A stretch of 64,000 bases of DNA from an uncultured Pelagibacteraceae bacterium (GTDB taxonomy: Bacteria > Pseudomonadota > Alphaproteobacteria > Pelagibacterales > Pelagibacteraceae). The translations under genes were made by a program, and so were the position numbers. The stretch's first letter is position 1. Each line of letters begins with the position of its first letter. The stretch spans positions 62,001-126,000 of the forward strand of contig CACBHY010000001.1 in NCBI GenBank assembly GCA_902539165.1. The letters are read 5' to 3'. The notes under the pieces were generated by a model, which saw only the letters and a list, made by a program, of their open reading frames with translations, was not told where the DNA came from and ran no database searches. Shown in pieces: positions 42,046-53,655 of this stretch.

Positions 42046-43575
42046 ATGAACTTACTTAAGTCAACAGGCACATTTGGTTTTTATACCATCATAAGCAGAC
42101 TACTTGGCTACCTAAGAGACATTCTTATTGCTATTTTTCTTGGAACTGGCTTTTTGGCTGATGCTTTTTTTGTTGCATTTAGAATTCCTAACACTTTTAG
42201 AAGACTGTTTTCAGAAGGTACTTTCAATGCTGCATTTGTTCCAAGCTACGCATCAGAAATGGTAAGAGGTAAAAAAGAATCTAATAAATTTGCAAATGAA
42301 ATCTTTAATCTTTTATTCTTATGTTTGTTATTAATTACACTAATTGTTCAATTATTTATGCCTGCATTTGTATCTTTAATCGCTCCAGGCTTTGTAGGTG
42401 ATACTTATAAAATGGAACTAGCAATTATATTGACCCGTATCACTTTTCCGTTCTTATTATTCATTTGTTTAGCATCATTTTTTGCGGCAATTTTGAACTC
42501 ACACAATAAATTTGCTGCCGCATCAGGAGCTCCTATAATATTAAATATTGTATTAGTTTTAATCTTATTATTATCGAGTTCTTTAGGAGATACTTTAGTG
42601 TATTATTTATCTTATGGTGTTTCTCTAGCAGGCTTATTACAATTATTATTTCTGTATAAGTTTGCAAGAAAACACTACTTACTTAGAATTAATTTAAAAT
42701 TTAAAATAACAAACAAAGTTAGGGTATTTTTTAAAAAATTATTACCGAGTATTTTTTCATCGGGTGTTACGCAAATAAATATCCTTGTGGGAACCATTAT
42801 TGCTTCTTTTCAGGCAAGTGCAGTTTCATATCTGTATTATGCTGACAGAATATACCAAATTAATTTAGCAATTGCCGGAATTGCAATTGGAGTAGTGGTA
42901 CTCCCCCAGTTGTCAAAACATGTTCAATCTAAGAAAAAAAATAAAATTTTGGTAATTCAAAATAAAGCACTTGAGTTAAGTTTATTTCTAAGTTTGCCCG
43001 CATCTATTGCACTAATACTTGGTTCTGAACAAATAATCTCTGCTTTATTTGGTTATGGATCTTTTAATGAAATTTCAGTTCTAAACTCAAGTCGAGCCCT
43101 TTATTATTTTGCTCTAGGTCTCCCAGCGTTTGCTTTAATTAAAGTGTTCTCTAGTTTCTTTTTTGCAAATCACAATACTAAAACTCCTTTTTATATTTCT
43201 TTAGTTTCTGTGATTTTAAATATTTTGATTAGTGTTTACTATTTTAATGAAATTGGATTTATTATAATACCTATAGCAACAACAATTTCATCCTGGTTCA
43301 ATGGTATAATTTTATTTGTTCTCTTAAAAAATAAAAACTTATTTTCATTCAATAAAATATTTTTAATAAAATTTTTTAAAATAGTCATTGCTTCAATTTT
43401 CATGGGTTTTGTTTTTAAATTTTTATTACACTTATTTCAAAATGAACTTGCATTTGAGCAAACATTTAAATCTTTTTATTTGATATTATCAGCATTATTG
43501 GGCCTAGCGTCTTACCTTATTATTTGCTACTTCATCAAAGCTTTTAAAATAAGCGATATTCAACTAAAGTATTAA
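42046..43575 (+). CDS. murJ: Lipid II flippase MurJ
   Basis: [49 protein letters not shown]. Confidence 0.95.
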   Translation: MNLLKSTGTFGFYTIISRLLGYLRDILIAIFLGTGFLADAFFVAFRIPNTFRRLFSEGTFNAAFVPSYASEMVRGKKESNKFANEIFNLLFLCLLLITLIVQLFMPAFVSLIAPGFVGDTYKMELAIILTRITFPFLLFICLASFFAAILNSHNKFAAASGAPIILNIVLVLILLLSSSLGDTLVYYLSYGVSLAGLLQLLFLYKFARKHYLLRINLKFKITNKVRVFFKKLLPSIFSSGVTQINILVGTIIASFQASAVSYLYYADRIYQINLAIAGIAIGVVVLPQLSKHVQSKKKNKILVIQNKALELSLFLSLPASIALILGSEQIISALFGYGSFNEISVLNSSRALYYFALGLPAFALIKVFSSFFFANHNTKTPFYISLVSVILNILISVYYFNEIGFIIIPIATTISSWFNGIILFVLLKNKNLFSFNKIFLIKFFKIVIASIFMGFVFKFLLHLFQNELAFEQTFKSFYLILSALLGLASYLIICYFIKAFKISDIQLKY

Positions 43576-43579
43576 TTTT

Positions 43580-44581
43580 ATGGGTAAAAAAATATTTTCT
43601 GGTGTTCAACCTACGGGTAATCTTCATCTTGGCAATTATTTAGGTGCAATTAAAAATTTTGTAGAGCTTAATAATGATAATTTAAATAAATGTATTTTTT
43701 GTGTTGTGGATTTACATGCCATTACAGTTAAACAAGATCCAAAAGAATTGAAAAAAAATATTAGAGAAACTGTAGCAACATTTATTGCAAGCGGTATAGA
43801 TCCAAAGAAAAGTATAATTTTTAATCAGTCAGGAGTTGCGGCTCATTCTGAAGGTGCTTGGATTTTAAGCTGTGTAGCTCGTATGGGTTGGCTAAATAGA
43901 ATGACTCAATTTAAAGAGAAAGCTGGTAAAGATAAGGAAAAAGCTAGCGTTGGATTATATTCTTATCCTGTTCTTATGGCAGCTGATATCTTGTTATATG
44001 ATGCCACTCATGTACCTGTAGGAGATGATCAAAAGCAACATCTTGAATTGTGTAGAGATATAGCTCAAAAATTTAATAATGATTTTGGCGTAGAAGATTT
44101 TTTAAAAGTTCCTGAGCCTTTAATTCAAAAAGAATTTTCTAGGATCATGAGTTTAAAGGATGGATCAAAAAAAATGAGTAAATCTGAGTTATCCGATTTA
44201 AGCAGGATAAATTTAGTAGATGATAAAGATCAAATTATCAATAAAATTAAAAAAGCAAAAACCGATCCTTTAGCAATGCCAAAAGATATAAAGGAGCTTG
44301 AAGGAAGGCCGGAGGCACAAAATCTATTAGGAATTTATACAAGTTTAAGCAACGCATCTTTTGAGTCTTCTTTAGAAAAATTTGCTGAAAAAAATTTTTC
44401 AGAATTCAAAGAACACCTATCTGAAATATTAGTTGATAAATTAACACCAATATCTGAAGAAATAAAAAGATTGATTAAAGACCAATCATATCTTGATTCT
44501 ATTCTTCTAGATGGAGTTGAAAAGGCTAACAAAATTGCGTCAAAAAAGATCAAAAACATAAAAGAAATAGTGGGTTTTTAA
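43580..44581 (+). CDS. trpS: Tryptophanyl-tRNA synthetase
   Basis: [24 protein letters not shown]. Confidence 0.96.
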   Translation: MGKKIFSGVQPTGNLHLGNYLGAIKNFVELNNDNLNKCIFCVVDLHAITVKQDPKELKKNIRETVATFIASGIDPKKSIIFNQSGVAAHSEGAWILSCVARMGWLNRMTQFKEKAGKDKEKASVGLYSYPVLMAADILLYDATHVPVGDDQKQHLELCRDIAQKFNNDFGVEDFLKVPEPLIQKEFSRIMSLKDGSKKMSKSELSDLSRINLVDDKDQIINKIKKAKTDPLAMPKDIKELEGRPEAQNLLGIYTSLSNASFESSLEKFAEKNFSEFKEHLSEILVDKLTPISEEIKRLIKDQSYLDSILLDGVEKANKIASKKIKNIKEIVGF

Positions 44582-44633
44582 CAAAAAATTAATATCAAGT
44601 TTTAATTTTCAAAATATAGACTATATCTTATTT

Positions 44634-45173
44634 ATGTATGTGCAGACTGAAGTAACCCCAAATCCAAATTCATTAAAATTTCTTCCTGGCAAGAAAGTTT
44701 CCAATAGTGGCCCTTATGAAATTACTAATAAGGATCAAATTAATAATGAATTAGTAAGAAATATTTTATCTGTTAATGGAGTTGAAGGTATTTTTTTAGG
44801 ACAAGACTTTTTATCAGTTAATAAAAGTGACCAGATTAAATGGGAAGAAATAAAACACATTGTGATTTCTTTCATAAACGATTTTTATTCTGATGGAAAA
44901 GAGTTTGTTATTGATGAAAATATAAAACAAAACAAATCTAATTTAAACGAAATAGAGCAAAAAATAGTAAAAATCTTAGATCAAAAAATAAGACCAGCTG
45001 TTGCGAGAGATGGTGGAGATATTAAGTTTAAAGAATTTAAAGATGGTATTGTTAAAGTTCAATTACAAGGTAGTTGTTCAGGGTGTCCTAGCTCTACAAT
45101 GACATTAAAGCAGGGAGTTCAAAACCTATTGTGTCATTATCTACCTGAAGTTAAAGAAGTAATTGCTATTTAA
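44634..45173 (+). CDS. NifU-family Fe-S scaffold protein (NfuA-like)
   Basis: N-terminal TPNPNSLKFLPG, C-terminal RPAVARDGGDIKF ... GSCSGCPSSTMTLK. Confidence 0.94.
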   Translation: MYVQTEVTPNPNSLKFLPGKKVSNSGPYEITNKDQINNELVRNILSVNGVEGIFLGQDFLSVNKSDQIKWEEIKHIVISFINDFYSDGKEFVIDENIKQNKSNLNEIEQKIVKILDQKIRPAVARDGGDIKFKEFKDGIVKVQLQGSCSGCPSSTMTLKQGVQNLLCHYLPEVKEVIAI

Positions 45174-45176
45174 ATT

Positions 45177-46250
45177 ATGAATTCGATGATTAAAAAAAAC
45201 CACAAACTATTAAAAAATAAAATCTTAAACATTTTTACAAGATTTTCGTTAAGTGTTTTGATTATTACATCGTTTTTTTATACTGCACCAATTTTTATTA
45301 ATTTTGCAGATAAAAATTTTAATAACAAAGAATTTACAAATAACTCTAAAAATATTTTAAACAAAACCTTGAACAAGGGTAAAATATTTAAAGGGGACGA
45401 TACAGGGATGCAAAGTGGTGAAATGGACCTTCTATATGATATTCTAGAGGAAAATGACTCCGAAATAAATCTTGTAAGATATACCACATCTGAGATCAAT
45501 GCTCTATTCAAGGAAGTGAAATATGACTTGGAAGAAGTAAGAGATACAAAGTTAGTCAAACCTGTCAATATCGGTTTACTTCCTAACGAGATTAAAAACA
45601 TAGAGAGTTCGAAAAAGAGAAAAGAAATATTTATTAAAATTGTTTTGCCTTTAATAGTTAAAGAAAATAACAAAATCAGAATAGATAGAAAAAGACTTTT
45701 TACGATTTTAAGCAAAAATAGTAATACAGATATTGAAAAGAAGTGGTTAGAAAAAAAATATAAACAATATGGGGTAAGACTAAATGATCTTTCGACACTA
45801 AAAATTAGAATGGATGAAATCCCAGTTTCATTAGCAATAGCCCAGGCTGCCAAAGAAACAGGATGGGGAACTTCAAGATTTGCATTAAAGGGCAATGCTT
45901 TATTTGGACAATGGACATGGTCCGGCGAGGGGCTAAAGCCTAAAAATTCTAAAAAAGGTGAAGAGCATAAAGTGATGAAATTTCATAACTTACAGCTTTC
46001 AGTAAGGGCTTATTTAAGAAATCTAAATACTCACTCATCTTATAAGAATTTAAGAAAAGCAAGAACAGAGCTTAGAAATAGAAATAAACTATTGGATAGC
46101 ATAGTTTTATCAAATCATCTTGATAAGTATGCAGAAACGGGAACTGAATATATAGAGGTACTGCAGAAAATAATCACTCAGAATAATTTAAAAGATTTTG
46201 ATGAAGCGCGATTGCTACCATCTAGTAAGGATTTAGAAAGTTTAATTTAA
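45177..46250 (+). CDS. Bax-like glucosaminidase-domain protein
   Basis: N-terminal TM; SLAIAQAAKETGWGTSRFALKGNALFGQWTW. Confidence 0.85.
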   Translation: MNSMIKKNHKLLKNKILNIFTRFSLSVLIITSFFYTAPIFINFADKNFNNKEFTNNSKNILNKTLNKGKIFKGDDTGMQSGEMDLLYDILEENDSEINLVRYTTSEINALFKEVKYDLEEVRDTKLVKPVNIGLLPNEIKNIESSKKRKEIFIKIVLPLIVKENNKIRIDRKRLFTILSKNSNTDIEKKWLEKKYKQYGVRLNDLSTLKIRMDEIPVSLAIAQAAKETGWGTSRFALKGNALFGQWTWSGEGLKPKNSKKGEEHKVMKFHNLQLSVRAYLRNLNTHSSYKNLRKARTELRNRNKLLDSIVLSNHLDKYAETGTEYIEVLQKIITQNNLKDFDEARLLPSSKDLESLI

Positions 46251-47311
46251 TTTGTTTTAATTGGAAATTGAACTCCGAACCATCTCCACTTACCGTCATC
46301 ATTAAGAGAACAATTTACCCTTCCTCTTCTTGGCTCAAATGGTGCTCTAAATTCAATTGACAGTACATTACCAGAAAGAATAGTATTTGACTTTTCCCAT
46401 TTGTTTGCCTCATTTGAGTAACAGTTAATATTAATCAAATTTTTTTGTTCTTCAAAAAACTCAACCATAAATTTAGGAGGATTTGTAGATTTTATTAATT
46501 GTTTTTCTAACGGTAATAATTTTTTAAATTCCAATGGAAAATAATTTATAATTGAACTAAATCTTTTTAACTCACCGTATTTTTCATTAATTGGAAATCT
46601 TGGTAACTCAAATTTATCCTTGTTTACATCAATAACTCCAGAGTGTTGACCAAAAGCAAATTCAAAGTTTTTAGAAATATAATCTCTCATCAATTTAGAA
46701 TATTCACCAAATGGATAAGAAAATAAATTTGGAACATAGCCTAGTTCTTTTAAAAAAATTTTGTTTGCTTTTTCAATATCTAATATAAATTTATCATTGG
46801 TTTCATCAATGAGATAATCATGACTATGTGAGTGGTGTCCAATTAAAGAAAAAGACTCTTTTTCAATTTCTCTAATTTGATCCCAGGTCATATATCCATT
46901 TTTACCCACAGGTTCTGTTGAAACAAATAAGATAAAAGGAATTTTATTTTTTTTAAGGTATGGCCAGGCTTCAAAATAAAAGGAATCAAATCCATCATCA
47001 ATAGTAATGAGTATCTCTTTTTTTAATCTTATAGTGTTAAATTGCTCTTTAAAATTATTGGGATTATGAAACTTAAAGTCTGAATTTTTAATTATCTCCA
47101 TATGTTCTTTGAAAATATCCATTTGAATATTTGTTGATGGATACTTAGATTCATTAAAACGATGATACATAATCGACAGAACTCCTTCATCTTTAGAATA
47201 GTATTTGATATTCTTTTCATCTGCTTTAGAACTAATATTAGAAAACATAATAATTATGAATAAGCTGGTAATAGACGTTACAAATGAAAAAATATTTTTA
47301 ATGATCATCAC
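46247..47311 (-). CDS. Polysaccharide deacetylase family protein
   Basis: ILITIDDGFDSF, IGHHSHSHDYL, FSYPFGEYS; N-terminal hydrophobic signal. Confidence 0.88.
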   Translation of the reverse strand: MMIIKNIFSFVTSITSLFIIIMFSNISSKADEKNIKYYSKDEGVLSIMYHRFNESKYPSTNIQMDIFKEHMEIIKNSDFKFHNPNNFKEQFNTIRLKKEILITIDDGFDSFYFEAWPYLKKNKIPFILFVSTEPVGKNGYMTWDQIREIEKESFSLIGHHSHSHDYLIDETNDKFILDIEKANKIFLKELGYVPNLFSYPFGEYSKLMRDYISKNFEFAFGQHSGVIDVNKDKFELPRFPINEKYGELKRFSSIINYFPLEFKKLLPLEKQLIKSTNPPKFMVEFFEEQKNLININCYSNEANKWEKSNTILSGNVLSIEFRAPFEPRRGRVNCSLNDDGKWRWFGVQFPIKTN

Positions 47312-47642
47312 TGAAGATAATATTTATAATATTACTAAAGAGAATACTAAAATTAATTATGAGAAAATAACTTTAATTCTTAAAGATTTTTTACATTTGA
47401 ATAGTCTGAAATTAGAAGATATTCAAAAAATATATGTTAACAGAGGCCCAGGTAGTTTTGCCGGTATAAGAAATTCTTTATCAGTAGTAAAAGGAATTAA
47501 TGTTGCAAGAAACGTTGATTATTATTGCTATAGTTTTGAAGATTTTAAAGACCAAAAAGATGTAAAATACGAAGATATACCTAATTTGTGTGACAAATTT
47601 AAAATTAAAAAAAATTTGATTAAACCTATTTATTTAAGTTAG
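47256..47642 (+). CDS. tsaB: TsaB-like protein, short (128 aa) (ORF track starts at 47205)
   Basis: MNKLVIDVTNEKIFL, VNRGPGSFAGIRNSLSVVKGI (TsaB GPGSFTGLR motif). Confidence 0.82.
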   Translation: MNKLVIDVTNEKIFLMIITEDNIYNITKENTKINYEKITLILKDFLHLNSLKLEDIQKIYVNRGPGSFAGIRNSLSVVKGINVARNVDYYCYSFEDFKDQKDVKYEDIPNLCDKFKIKKNLIKPIYLS

Positions 47643-47651
47643 AATTAAATT

Positions 47652-48062
47652 ATGCCAGAAACAATTGAGCAAAAATGTTTATCTAAAGGGGTTAAACTAA
47701 CCGATCAAAGAAGAATAATTGCTCAAGTAATGTCCGAATCTTCAGATCACCCAGATGTTGATGAATTATATAACCGAGTTTCTAAAATAGATTCAAAAAT
47801 TAGCATTGCCACTGTTTATAGAACTGTGAAATTATTTGAGGAGTCTGGAATTTTAACAAAGCACGAGTTTAAGGGTGGAAAAGCTAGATATGAAGAGTTA
47901 AATGAAGGACATCACGATCATTTAATCGATGTTAAGTCTGGAGAGATTATAGAGTTTGTGGATGAAGAAATTGAAAAACTTCAAAAAAAAGTTGCAGAGA
48001 AATATGGATATACCTTGGTAGACCATAAACTAGAACTTTATGGGATAAAGAAGAAATCCTAA
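47652..48062 (+). CDS. fur: Fur-family transcriptional regulator (Fur/Mur)
   Basis: LTDQRRIIAQVMSESSDHPDVDELY, ISIATVYRTVKLFEESGIL, GHHDHLIDVKSG. Confidence 0.9.
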   Translation: MPETIEQKCLSKGVKLTDQRRIIAQVMSESSDHPDVDELYNRVSKIDSKISIATVYRTVKLFEESGILTKHEFKGGKARYEELNEGHHDHLIDVKSGEIIEFVDEEIEKLQKKVAEKYGYTLVDHKLELYGIKKKS

Positions 48063-48066
48063 TAAA

Positions 48067-49395
48067 ATGGCACAAAAGATATTTATTAAAACATTTGGGT
48101 GTCAAATGAATGAGTACGATTCTAATAGAATATTTGACTCAGTTAAAAAAATTGGTTTTGAAAAAACAGATAATTATGAGGATGCAAATTGTTATCTTCT
48201 TAACACTTGTCATATAAGAGATAAAGCAAAAGAAAAAGTTTACCATGAAATAGGCAGGGTTAAAAAAATTTTCCGATCTAAACAAAAGCCATTAATAATT
48301 ATTGCAGGTTGTGTTGCTCAAGCTGAAAATCAAGAAATGTTAAATCGCGAGCCTTATATTGACTTAGTTATTGGTCCTCAATCTTATCACAAAATTAATG
48401 ACACCATATTGAGTTACATCCAAAAAAAGAAAAAAATAGAAGAAACAGAATTCGACGCTGTCTCTAAATTCAAATATTTCAGTAAAATAAAAAATGAGAT
48501 TGGAAAAGTATCTTCATTCTTAACTATTCAAGAAGGCTGTGATAAATTTTGTCATTTCTGTGTAGTGCCTTATACAAGAGGACCTGAGTACTCAAGACCT
48601 TTTCAACAAATTATAGATGAGGCAAAATACTTATCTGAAAAAGGGACCAAAGAGATAATACTCCTTGGTCAAAATGTTAATGCATATAATGACGGGAAAA
48701 ATAGATTGTCCAACTTAATTATGGAAATAGAAAAAATACAAGATATTAAAAGAATTAGATATACCACGTCCCATCCAAAAGATATGACTGAAGATTTGAT
48801 AGATGTTTATATAAATTCCCAAAAATTAATGCCACTCATTCATCTGCCAGTACAAAGTGGATCTGATAAAATTTTAGAGTCAATGAATAGAAAACACACT
48901 ATTAAAGACTATCTGCGTATTTTTGAAAAATTAAAAAACATAAATAGTAAAATAGAATTTTCAAGTGATTTCATCATTGGCTATCCCGGAGAAAAAGAGG
49001 AAGATTTTGAAAATACATTAAGTCTAATTGAAAAAGTTAATTTTATTAATTCATATTCTTTTATTTTTAGTGCCAGACCAGGAACAGTTGCTTTTGATTT
49101 AGAACTTACTGACAAAAAAACTTCAATACAAAGATTAGAAAAGATCCAGAACAAATTGTATGAAAATCAAATGAATAGAAATAAACTATTTAAAAACAAA
49201 ACAATCAACGTTTTGGTTGAAAATTTAACTGATGACAAAATCAAAACTTTTGGTAGATCTGAATATATGACATCAGTGGTATTTAATGGTAATAAAAAAC
49301 ATATTGGAAAAATTGTTCCAGTAAAAATTAATAAATTTAATAGAACCACCCTATTTGGTGAAATTGTTGAGGATTTGGATAAAAAGGTAGCATAA
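48067..49395 (+). CDS. miaB: tRNA-2-methylthio-N6-dimethylallyladenosine synthase
   Basis: IKTFGCQMNEYDSNRI, EGCDKFCHFCVVPYTRG, SHPKDM. Confidence 0.96.
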   Translation: MAQKIFIKTFGCQMNEYDSNRIFDSVKKIGFEKTDNYEDANCYLLNTCHIRDKAKEKVYHEIGRVKKIFRSKQKPLIIIAGCVAQAENQEMLNREPYIDLVIGPQSYHKINDTILSYIQKKKKIEETEFDAVSKFKYFSKIKNEIGKVSSFLTIQEGCDKFCHFCVVPYTRGPEYSRPFQQIIDEAKYLSEKGTKEIILLGQNVNAYNDGKNRLSNLIMEIEKIQDIKRIRYTTSHPKDMTEDLIDVYINSQKLMPLIHLPVQSGSDKILESMNRKHTIKDYLRIFEKLKNINSKIEFSSDFIIGYPGEKEEDFENTLSLIEKVNFINSYSFIFSARPGTVAFDLELTDKKTSIQRLEKIQNKLYENQMNRNKLFKNKTINVLVENLTDDKIKTFGRSEYMTSVVFNGNKKHIGKIVPVKINKFNRTTLFGEIVEDLDKKVA

Positions 49396-49398
49396 TAA

Positions 49399-50394
49399 TT
49401 GAGCAGTTTAACAAATAAAAATATCGGTCAATCTTTAAAGTTTGTTTACTCAGATAACAATTCTTTAAGTGTAATATTTCATAATAATGATTTGTTGATG
49501 GGTGTTGTGGGTGAATTTAATAAAAATTTACAAGAACTAGAGAAAGTAACAAATTGTAGTTTGTACTCCAGAGGAAACTCAATTTTAATTAAATCAAATC
49601 CAGAAAAGAATGAATTATTAAAAAATGCTATTCAATTTTTGGCTAATCAGTTCATTAACAATGGAAGCATCGAGAGCAAAGATATAGTTTCTTCAGTAGA
49701 TAAATTTATGATTAATGAAAAAGTTAAAAGTAATAATGTAACTGATATAATTAAAACCCCAAAAAAATCTATAATTCCAAGATCTGAAAAACAAAAGGAT
49801 TATGTAAGAGCACTAAGACAAAAAGATATTGTAATTTCAGCTGGCCCTGCAGGGACAGGAAAAACATTTTTAGCAGTTGCTGTAGGATTGACAATGTTGT
49901 TAGAAAAAAAAATTGAGAGAATTATTTTATCAAGACCAGCAGTCGAAGCAGGTGAACGTTTAGGATTTTTACCTGGAGATATGAAAGAGAAAGTAGATCC
50001 ATATTTGAGGCCCTTATACGATTCTCTTTATGATCTTTTTGATTTTGAAAAAATTCAAAGGATGATTGAAATAGGTGATATAGAAATTGCCCCATTGGCT
50101 TTTATGAGAGGACGAACACTTAAAAATTCATTCGCAATTTTGGATGAAGCCCAGAATGCTACCGATACTCAAATCAAAATGTTTTTAACACGTATTGGAG
50201 AAAATTCTAAAATTGTAGTTAATGGTGATCCCACTCAAATAGATTTGCCAAACAGAGGTATGTCAGGATTAGTGCGCTCAAAACAATTATTAGGACACCT
50301 AAATGAGATATCGGTTGTTGATTTTGATCACTCTGATGTTGTAAGGCATCCACTCGTTTCTAAAATTGTAAAAGCTTACTCAAAGAATGATTAA
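49399..50394 (+). CDS. PhoH-like ATPase (TTG start)
   Basis: AGPAGTGKTFLAVAVGL, RPAVEAGERLGFLPGDMKEKVDPYLRPLYD. Confidence 0.94.
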   Translation: MSSLTNKNIGQSLKFVYSDNNSLSVIFHNNDLLMGVVGEFNKNLQELEKVTNCSLYSRGNSILIKSNPEKNELLKNAIQFLANQFINNGSIESKDIVSSVDKFMINEKVKSNNVTDIIKTPKKSIIPRSEKQKDYVRALRQKDIVISAGPAGTGKTFLAVAVGLTMLLEKKIERIILSRPAVEAGERLGFLPGDMKEKVDPYLRPLYDSLYDLFDFEKIQRMIEIGDIEIAPLAFMRGRTLKNSFAILDEAQNATDTQIKMFLTRIGENSKIVVNGDPTQIDLPNRGMSGLVRSKQLLGHLNEISVVDFDHSDVVRHPLVSKIVKAYSKND

Positions 50395-50848
50395 TATAAA
50401 TGTCTTCTCAGAAGAGAAGGCTTGGTCAAAAAAGCTTAGAAATAAAGAACTTTTTTTTCAAAAAATCTGTAATGCTTTCCCAAAAAAATACAAGTTTTTA
50501 AATAAAAAAGTAAGTTTTACTTTGTTGCTTTCTAATAATAAGAATATTCAAAAATTAAATAAACTTTTTAGAAAAAAAAATAAGCCCACAGATATCTTAT
50601 CATTTCCATTAACTAAAAAAATTAGAATTTCTAAACAAACTTATTTAGGGGATATAATAGTTAGTTATAATTTTATAAACAAACCTAAATCATTAAATAC
50701 GAAACTTTTTAAGGAGAAATTGATCAAATTATTCATTCATGGCTTCCTACATTTATTAGGTTTTGATCATAAAAAAAATAATGATTATATAAAAATGTTA
50801 AAAGAAGAAGAACAAATATATAAGTCTGCAATTTCTAAAATAAAATAA
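50387..50848 (+). CDS. ybeY: Endoribonuclease YbeY
   Basis: KPTDILSFPL, FIHGFLHLLGFDHKKN (HGxLHLxGxDH). Confidence 0.94.
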   Translation: MININVFSEEKAWSKKLRNKELFFQKICNAFPKKYKFLNKKVSFTLLLSNNKNIQKLNKLFRKKNKPTDILSFPLTKKIRISKQTYLGDIIVSYNFINKPKSLNTKLFKEKLIKLFIHGFLHLLGFDHKKNNDYIKMLKEEEQIYKSAISKIK

Positions 50849-50849
50849 A

Positions 50850-52394
50850 TTGACTAAAAAATCATATATTGAATTTATATTTTTAATATTTTTAGGGGCC
50901 GCAACATCCCTGAGCCTACCGCCTTTTAACTATATAATTATTAACTTTATTACCCTAAGTTTATTATTTGCTTTTTTAATAAAGAAGTCAAAAGAAATCA
51001 AGAACAAAAAAATATTCTTTTTTTATGGATGGCTTTTTGGTTTTGGTTATTTCATTACAAATCTTTATTGGATATCAATTTCATTAACTTTTGATGAAAG
51101 TTTTAAGTTTTTGATACCAGTAACATTAATTTTTATTCCAGCTTTTTTAGCATTATTTTATGGACTTATTTCTTTTTTATTTTTAATTTTTAAAACTAAA
51201 AAAATAATTTCATCTTTCTTCATGTTTTCTCTAATTTTTGGTTTAGCAGAGTATGTTAGAGGTTCTATCTTAACAGGATTTCCATGGAATTTAATTGCCT
51301 ATAGTTTTTCAAATCATTTAGAAATTTTAAATATCACCTCTGTTATAGGTACCTATGGATTTAATTTATTTTGCATTTCACTATTTATAAGTCCAGCAGT
51401 ATTTATTTTAAGAGATACAAGAGCTGACATATGGCTCTGCATATTTTTTCTTTTAATTACAATTTTTTTTTATTTTTATGGATCACTGACCAAAAAAGTT
51501 TTTACTGAAGCTGAAATAAATTCTATTGATCATAAAGTTAGAGTTATTGGTTCCAATATTAAATTAGATAGATTTTATTCTAATATTGAACCAATAACAG
51601 CTATTGAGGATTTAATTGAGCTCAGTGAACCTGATAAAAATGAAAAAATTATTTTTATATGGCCAGAGGGAATACTGCCAGGAATATCACAAGAAAAAAT
51701 AGTTGATTACAAATGGTTATTTGAAAATCATTTTAATGAAAATCATTTATTAGTCCTTGGTATAAATAGTAAATCTGTTGATAAAGGTGTTATTAAATAT
51801 TTTAATTCTCTGTCTGTATATGATCACAGTTTAAATTTATTAAATTCATATGATAAAAATAACCTTGTGCCGTTTGGAGAATTTTTACCACTTGAACACA
51901 TACTTAAAAATATTGGCTTAAAAACTTTAGCTAATAATTATCAGTCTTATTCAAAAGGAAGCGAGAGAAATATAATTAAAATTAACGAAGGCAATTACCC
52001 CCTAAAATTTTTACCCCTAATTTGTTATGAAATAATTTATTCTGGAAGAATTTTTAATAATGCAGATTTTGATTTTATAATAAATATTTCTGAGGACGGG
52101 TGGTTCGGTCAATCTATTGGACCCAAACAACATTTTATTCACAGTATATATAGAGCTATCGAGAGTGGTAAATACGTTTTGCGTTCTTCGAATAATGGAA
52201 TATCAGCTATAATAAATCCAATTGGTGAAATTGAACAAGAAGTTAGTTTTAACGAAACAGGCTATATTGACTTTAGTCAATTTAAAAAAATTCAACCAAC
52301 AGTATTTTCTAAATATGGAAATAAAATTTTTGGTTTAATAATTTTATTGTATATTTTTATAATTTTTTCATTTAATAGAATTAATAATGAGTAA
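50850..52394 (+). CDS. lnt: Apolipoprotein N-acyltransferase (TTG start)
   Basis: [49 protein letters not shown]. Confidence 0.94.
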   Translation: MTKKSYIEFIFLIFLGAATSLSLPPFNYIIINFITLSLLFAFLIKKSKEIKNKKIFFFYGWLFGFGYFITNLYWISISLTFDESFKFLIPVTLIFIPAFLALFYGLISFLFLIFKTKKIISSFFMFSLIFGLAEYVRGSILTGFPWNLIAYSFSNHLEILNITSVIGTYGFNLFCISLFISPAVFILRDTRADIWLCIFFLLITIFFYFYGSLTKKVFTEAEINSIDHKVRVIGSNIKLDRFYSNIEPITAIEDLIELSEPDKNEKIIFIWPEGILPGISQEKIVDYKWLFENHFNENHLLVLGINSKSVDKGVIKYFNSLSVYDHSLNLLNSYDKNNLVPFGEFLPLEHILKNIGLKTLANNYQSYSKGSERNIIKINEGNYPLKFLPLICYEIIYSGRIFNNADFDFIINISEDGWFGQSIGPKQHFIHSIYRAIESGKYVLRSSNNGISAIINPIGEIEQEVSFNETGYIDFSQFKKIQPTVFSKYGNKIFGLIILLYIFIIFSFNRINNE

Positions 52395-53557
52395 TTTAAA
52401 AAATTTTCTTTTCACTAGCGAGTCAGTTTCAGAAGGACACCCGGATAAAGTTTCAGATAGAATTTCTGATATGGTAGTTGATAGTTATCTTTCAGGAGAT
52501 CCATTTTCAAGAGTAGCTTGTGAAACACTTACAACAACAAATAAAGTCGTTTTAGCTGGTGAAGTAAGAGGTCCAGAAATTAAAGAAAATAATTTGATTG
52601 AAAAAGTAAGACACTGCATAAAAGATATTGGTTATGATCAAGATGGTTTCACTTGGAAGGAAGCTACAAAAATAGAAAGCCATCTTCATTCCCAATCATC
52701 TGATATAGCAATGGGTGTAGATTCTTCAGGCAATAAAGACGAAGGAGCTGGAGATCAAGGAATAATGTTTGGTTATGCATGCAATGAAACAGAAGAGCTA
52801 ATGCCAGCACCCATTCATTACTCACACAAAATTTTAAGACTAATGGCTGAGGATAGAAAGTCTGGTAAACTCAAAAATATTGAACCAGACTCTAAAAGTC
52901 AAGTTACCTTCGAGTATGTTGATGGAAAACCAACAAAAGTTAAATCTGTAGTTATTTCATCACAACATTCTGCAGATGTAAATCAAACGCAGGTTAGAGA
53001 TTTATTAAGACCTTATATGATAAACTCTATTCCAAAAAAATTTTTTAGACGGTTTCAATGAAGAGGAGTTTTATGTAAATCCAACAGGCAAGTTTGTTAT
53101 TGGAGGGCCTGATGGTGATTGTGGTCTAACAGGAAGAAAAATTATAGTTGATACTTATGGAGGTGCTGCACCTCATGGTGGGGGAGCATTTTCAGGAAAG
53201 GATCCAACTAAAGTTGATAGGTCAGCAGCTTATGCAGCAAGGTATATTGCAAAAAATGTAGTTGCCTCAAAAATCGCTAACAAATGTTTAATTCAATTAG
53301 CATATGCAATAGGTGTATCTAAACCGTTATCAATTTATGTTGATTTATTTGATAACGATGTTGAAAAAAATAAATTTGTTATAGAAAAAATTGATGATAA
53401 TTTTAACTTAAGCCCAAGAGGAATTAGAGAAATGTTAAATCTAAATAAACCTATATATGAAAAAACAGCTGCATATGGTCATTTTGGAAGAAGCCCAGAA
53501 GAAAATGGCTCTTTTTCTTGGGAAAAAACAGACAAAATAAAAGCCTTTTTAAAATAG
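52387..53557 (+). pseudogene. metK: S-adenosylmethionine synthetase, split by a frameshift at ~53034-53046 (frame 1 to 53061, then another frame to 53557)
   Basis: N-part [20 protein letters not shown]; continuing frame gives ...[73 protein letters not shown]...[14 protein letters not shown]. One extra base in the A7T6 tract. Confidence 0.9.
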
Positions 53558-53613
53558 TTTCTGTTGAATTAAAAAAAAACTTTACTATATTGCCCTTACA
53601 TTATTGAAGTTAC

Positions 53614-53640
53614 AAAATGGGCTTTAGCCCATTTTTTTTT
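53614..53640 (+). terminator. Intrinsic terminator/attenuator immediately upstream of nusA
   Basis: AAAATGGGC-TTTA-GCCCATTTT followed by a T9 tract. Confidence 0.88.
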
Positions 53641-53655
53641 GGAATAAATAAATAA

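Noticed and set aside
53041-53061. Programmed -1 ribosomal frameshift in metK
   Set aside because: The required shift is +1 (or -2), and no stop-codon-coupled +1 site is present; indel error or polymerase slippage fits better
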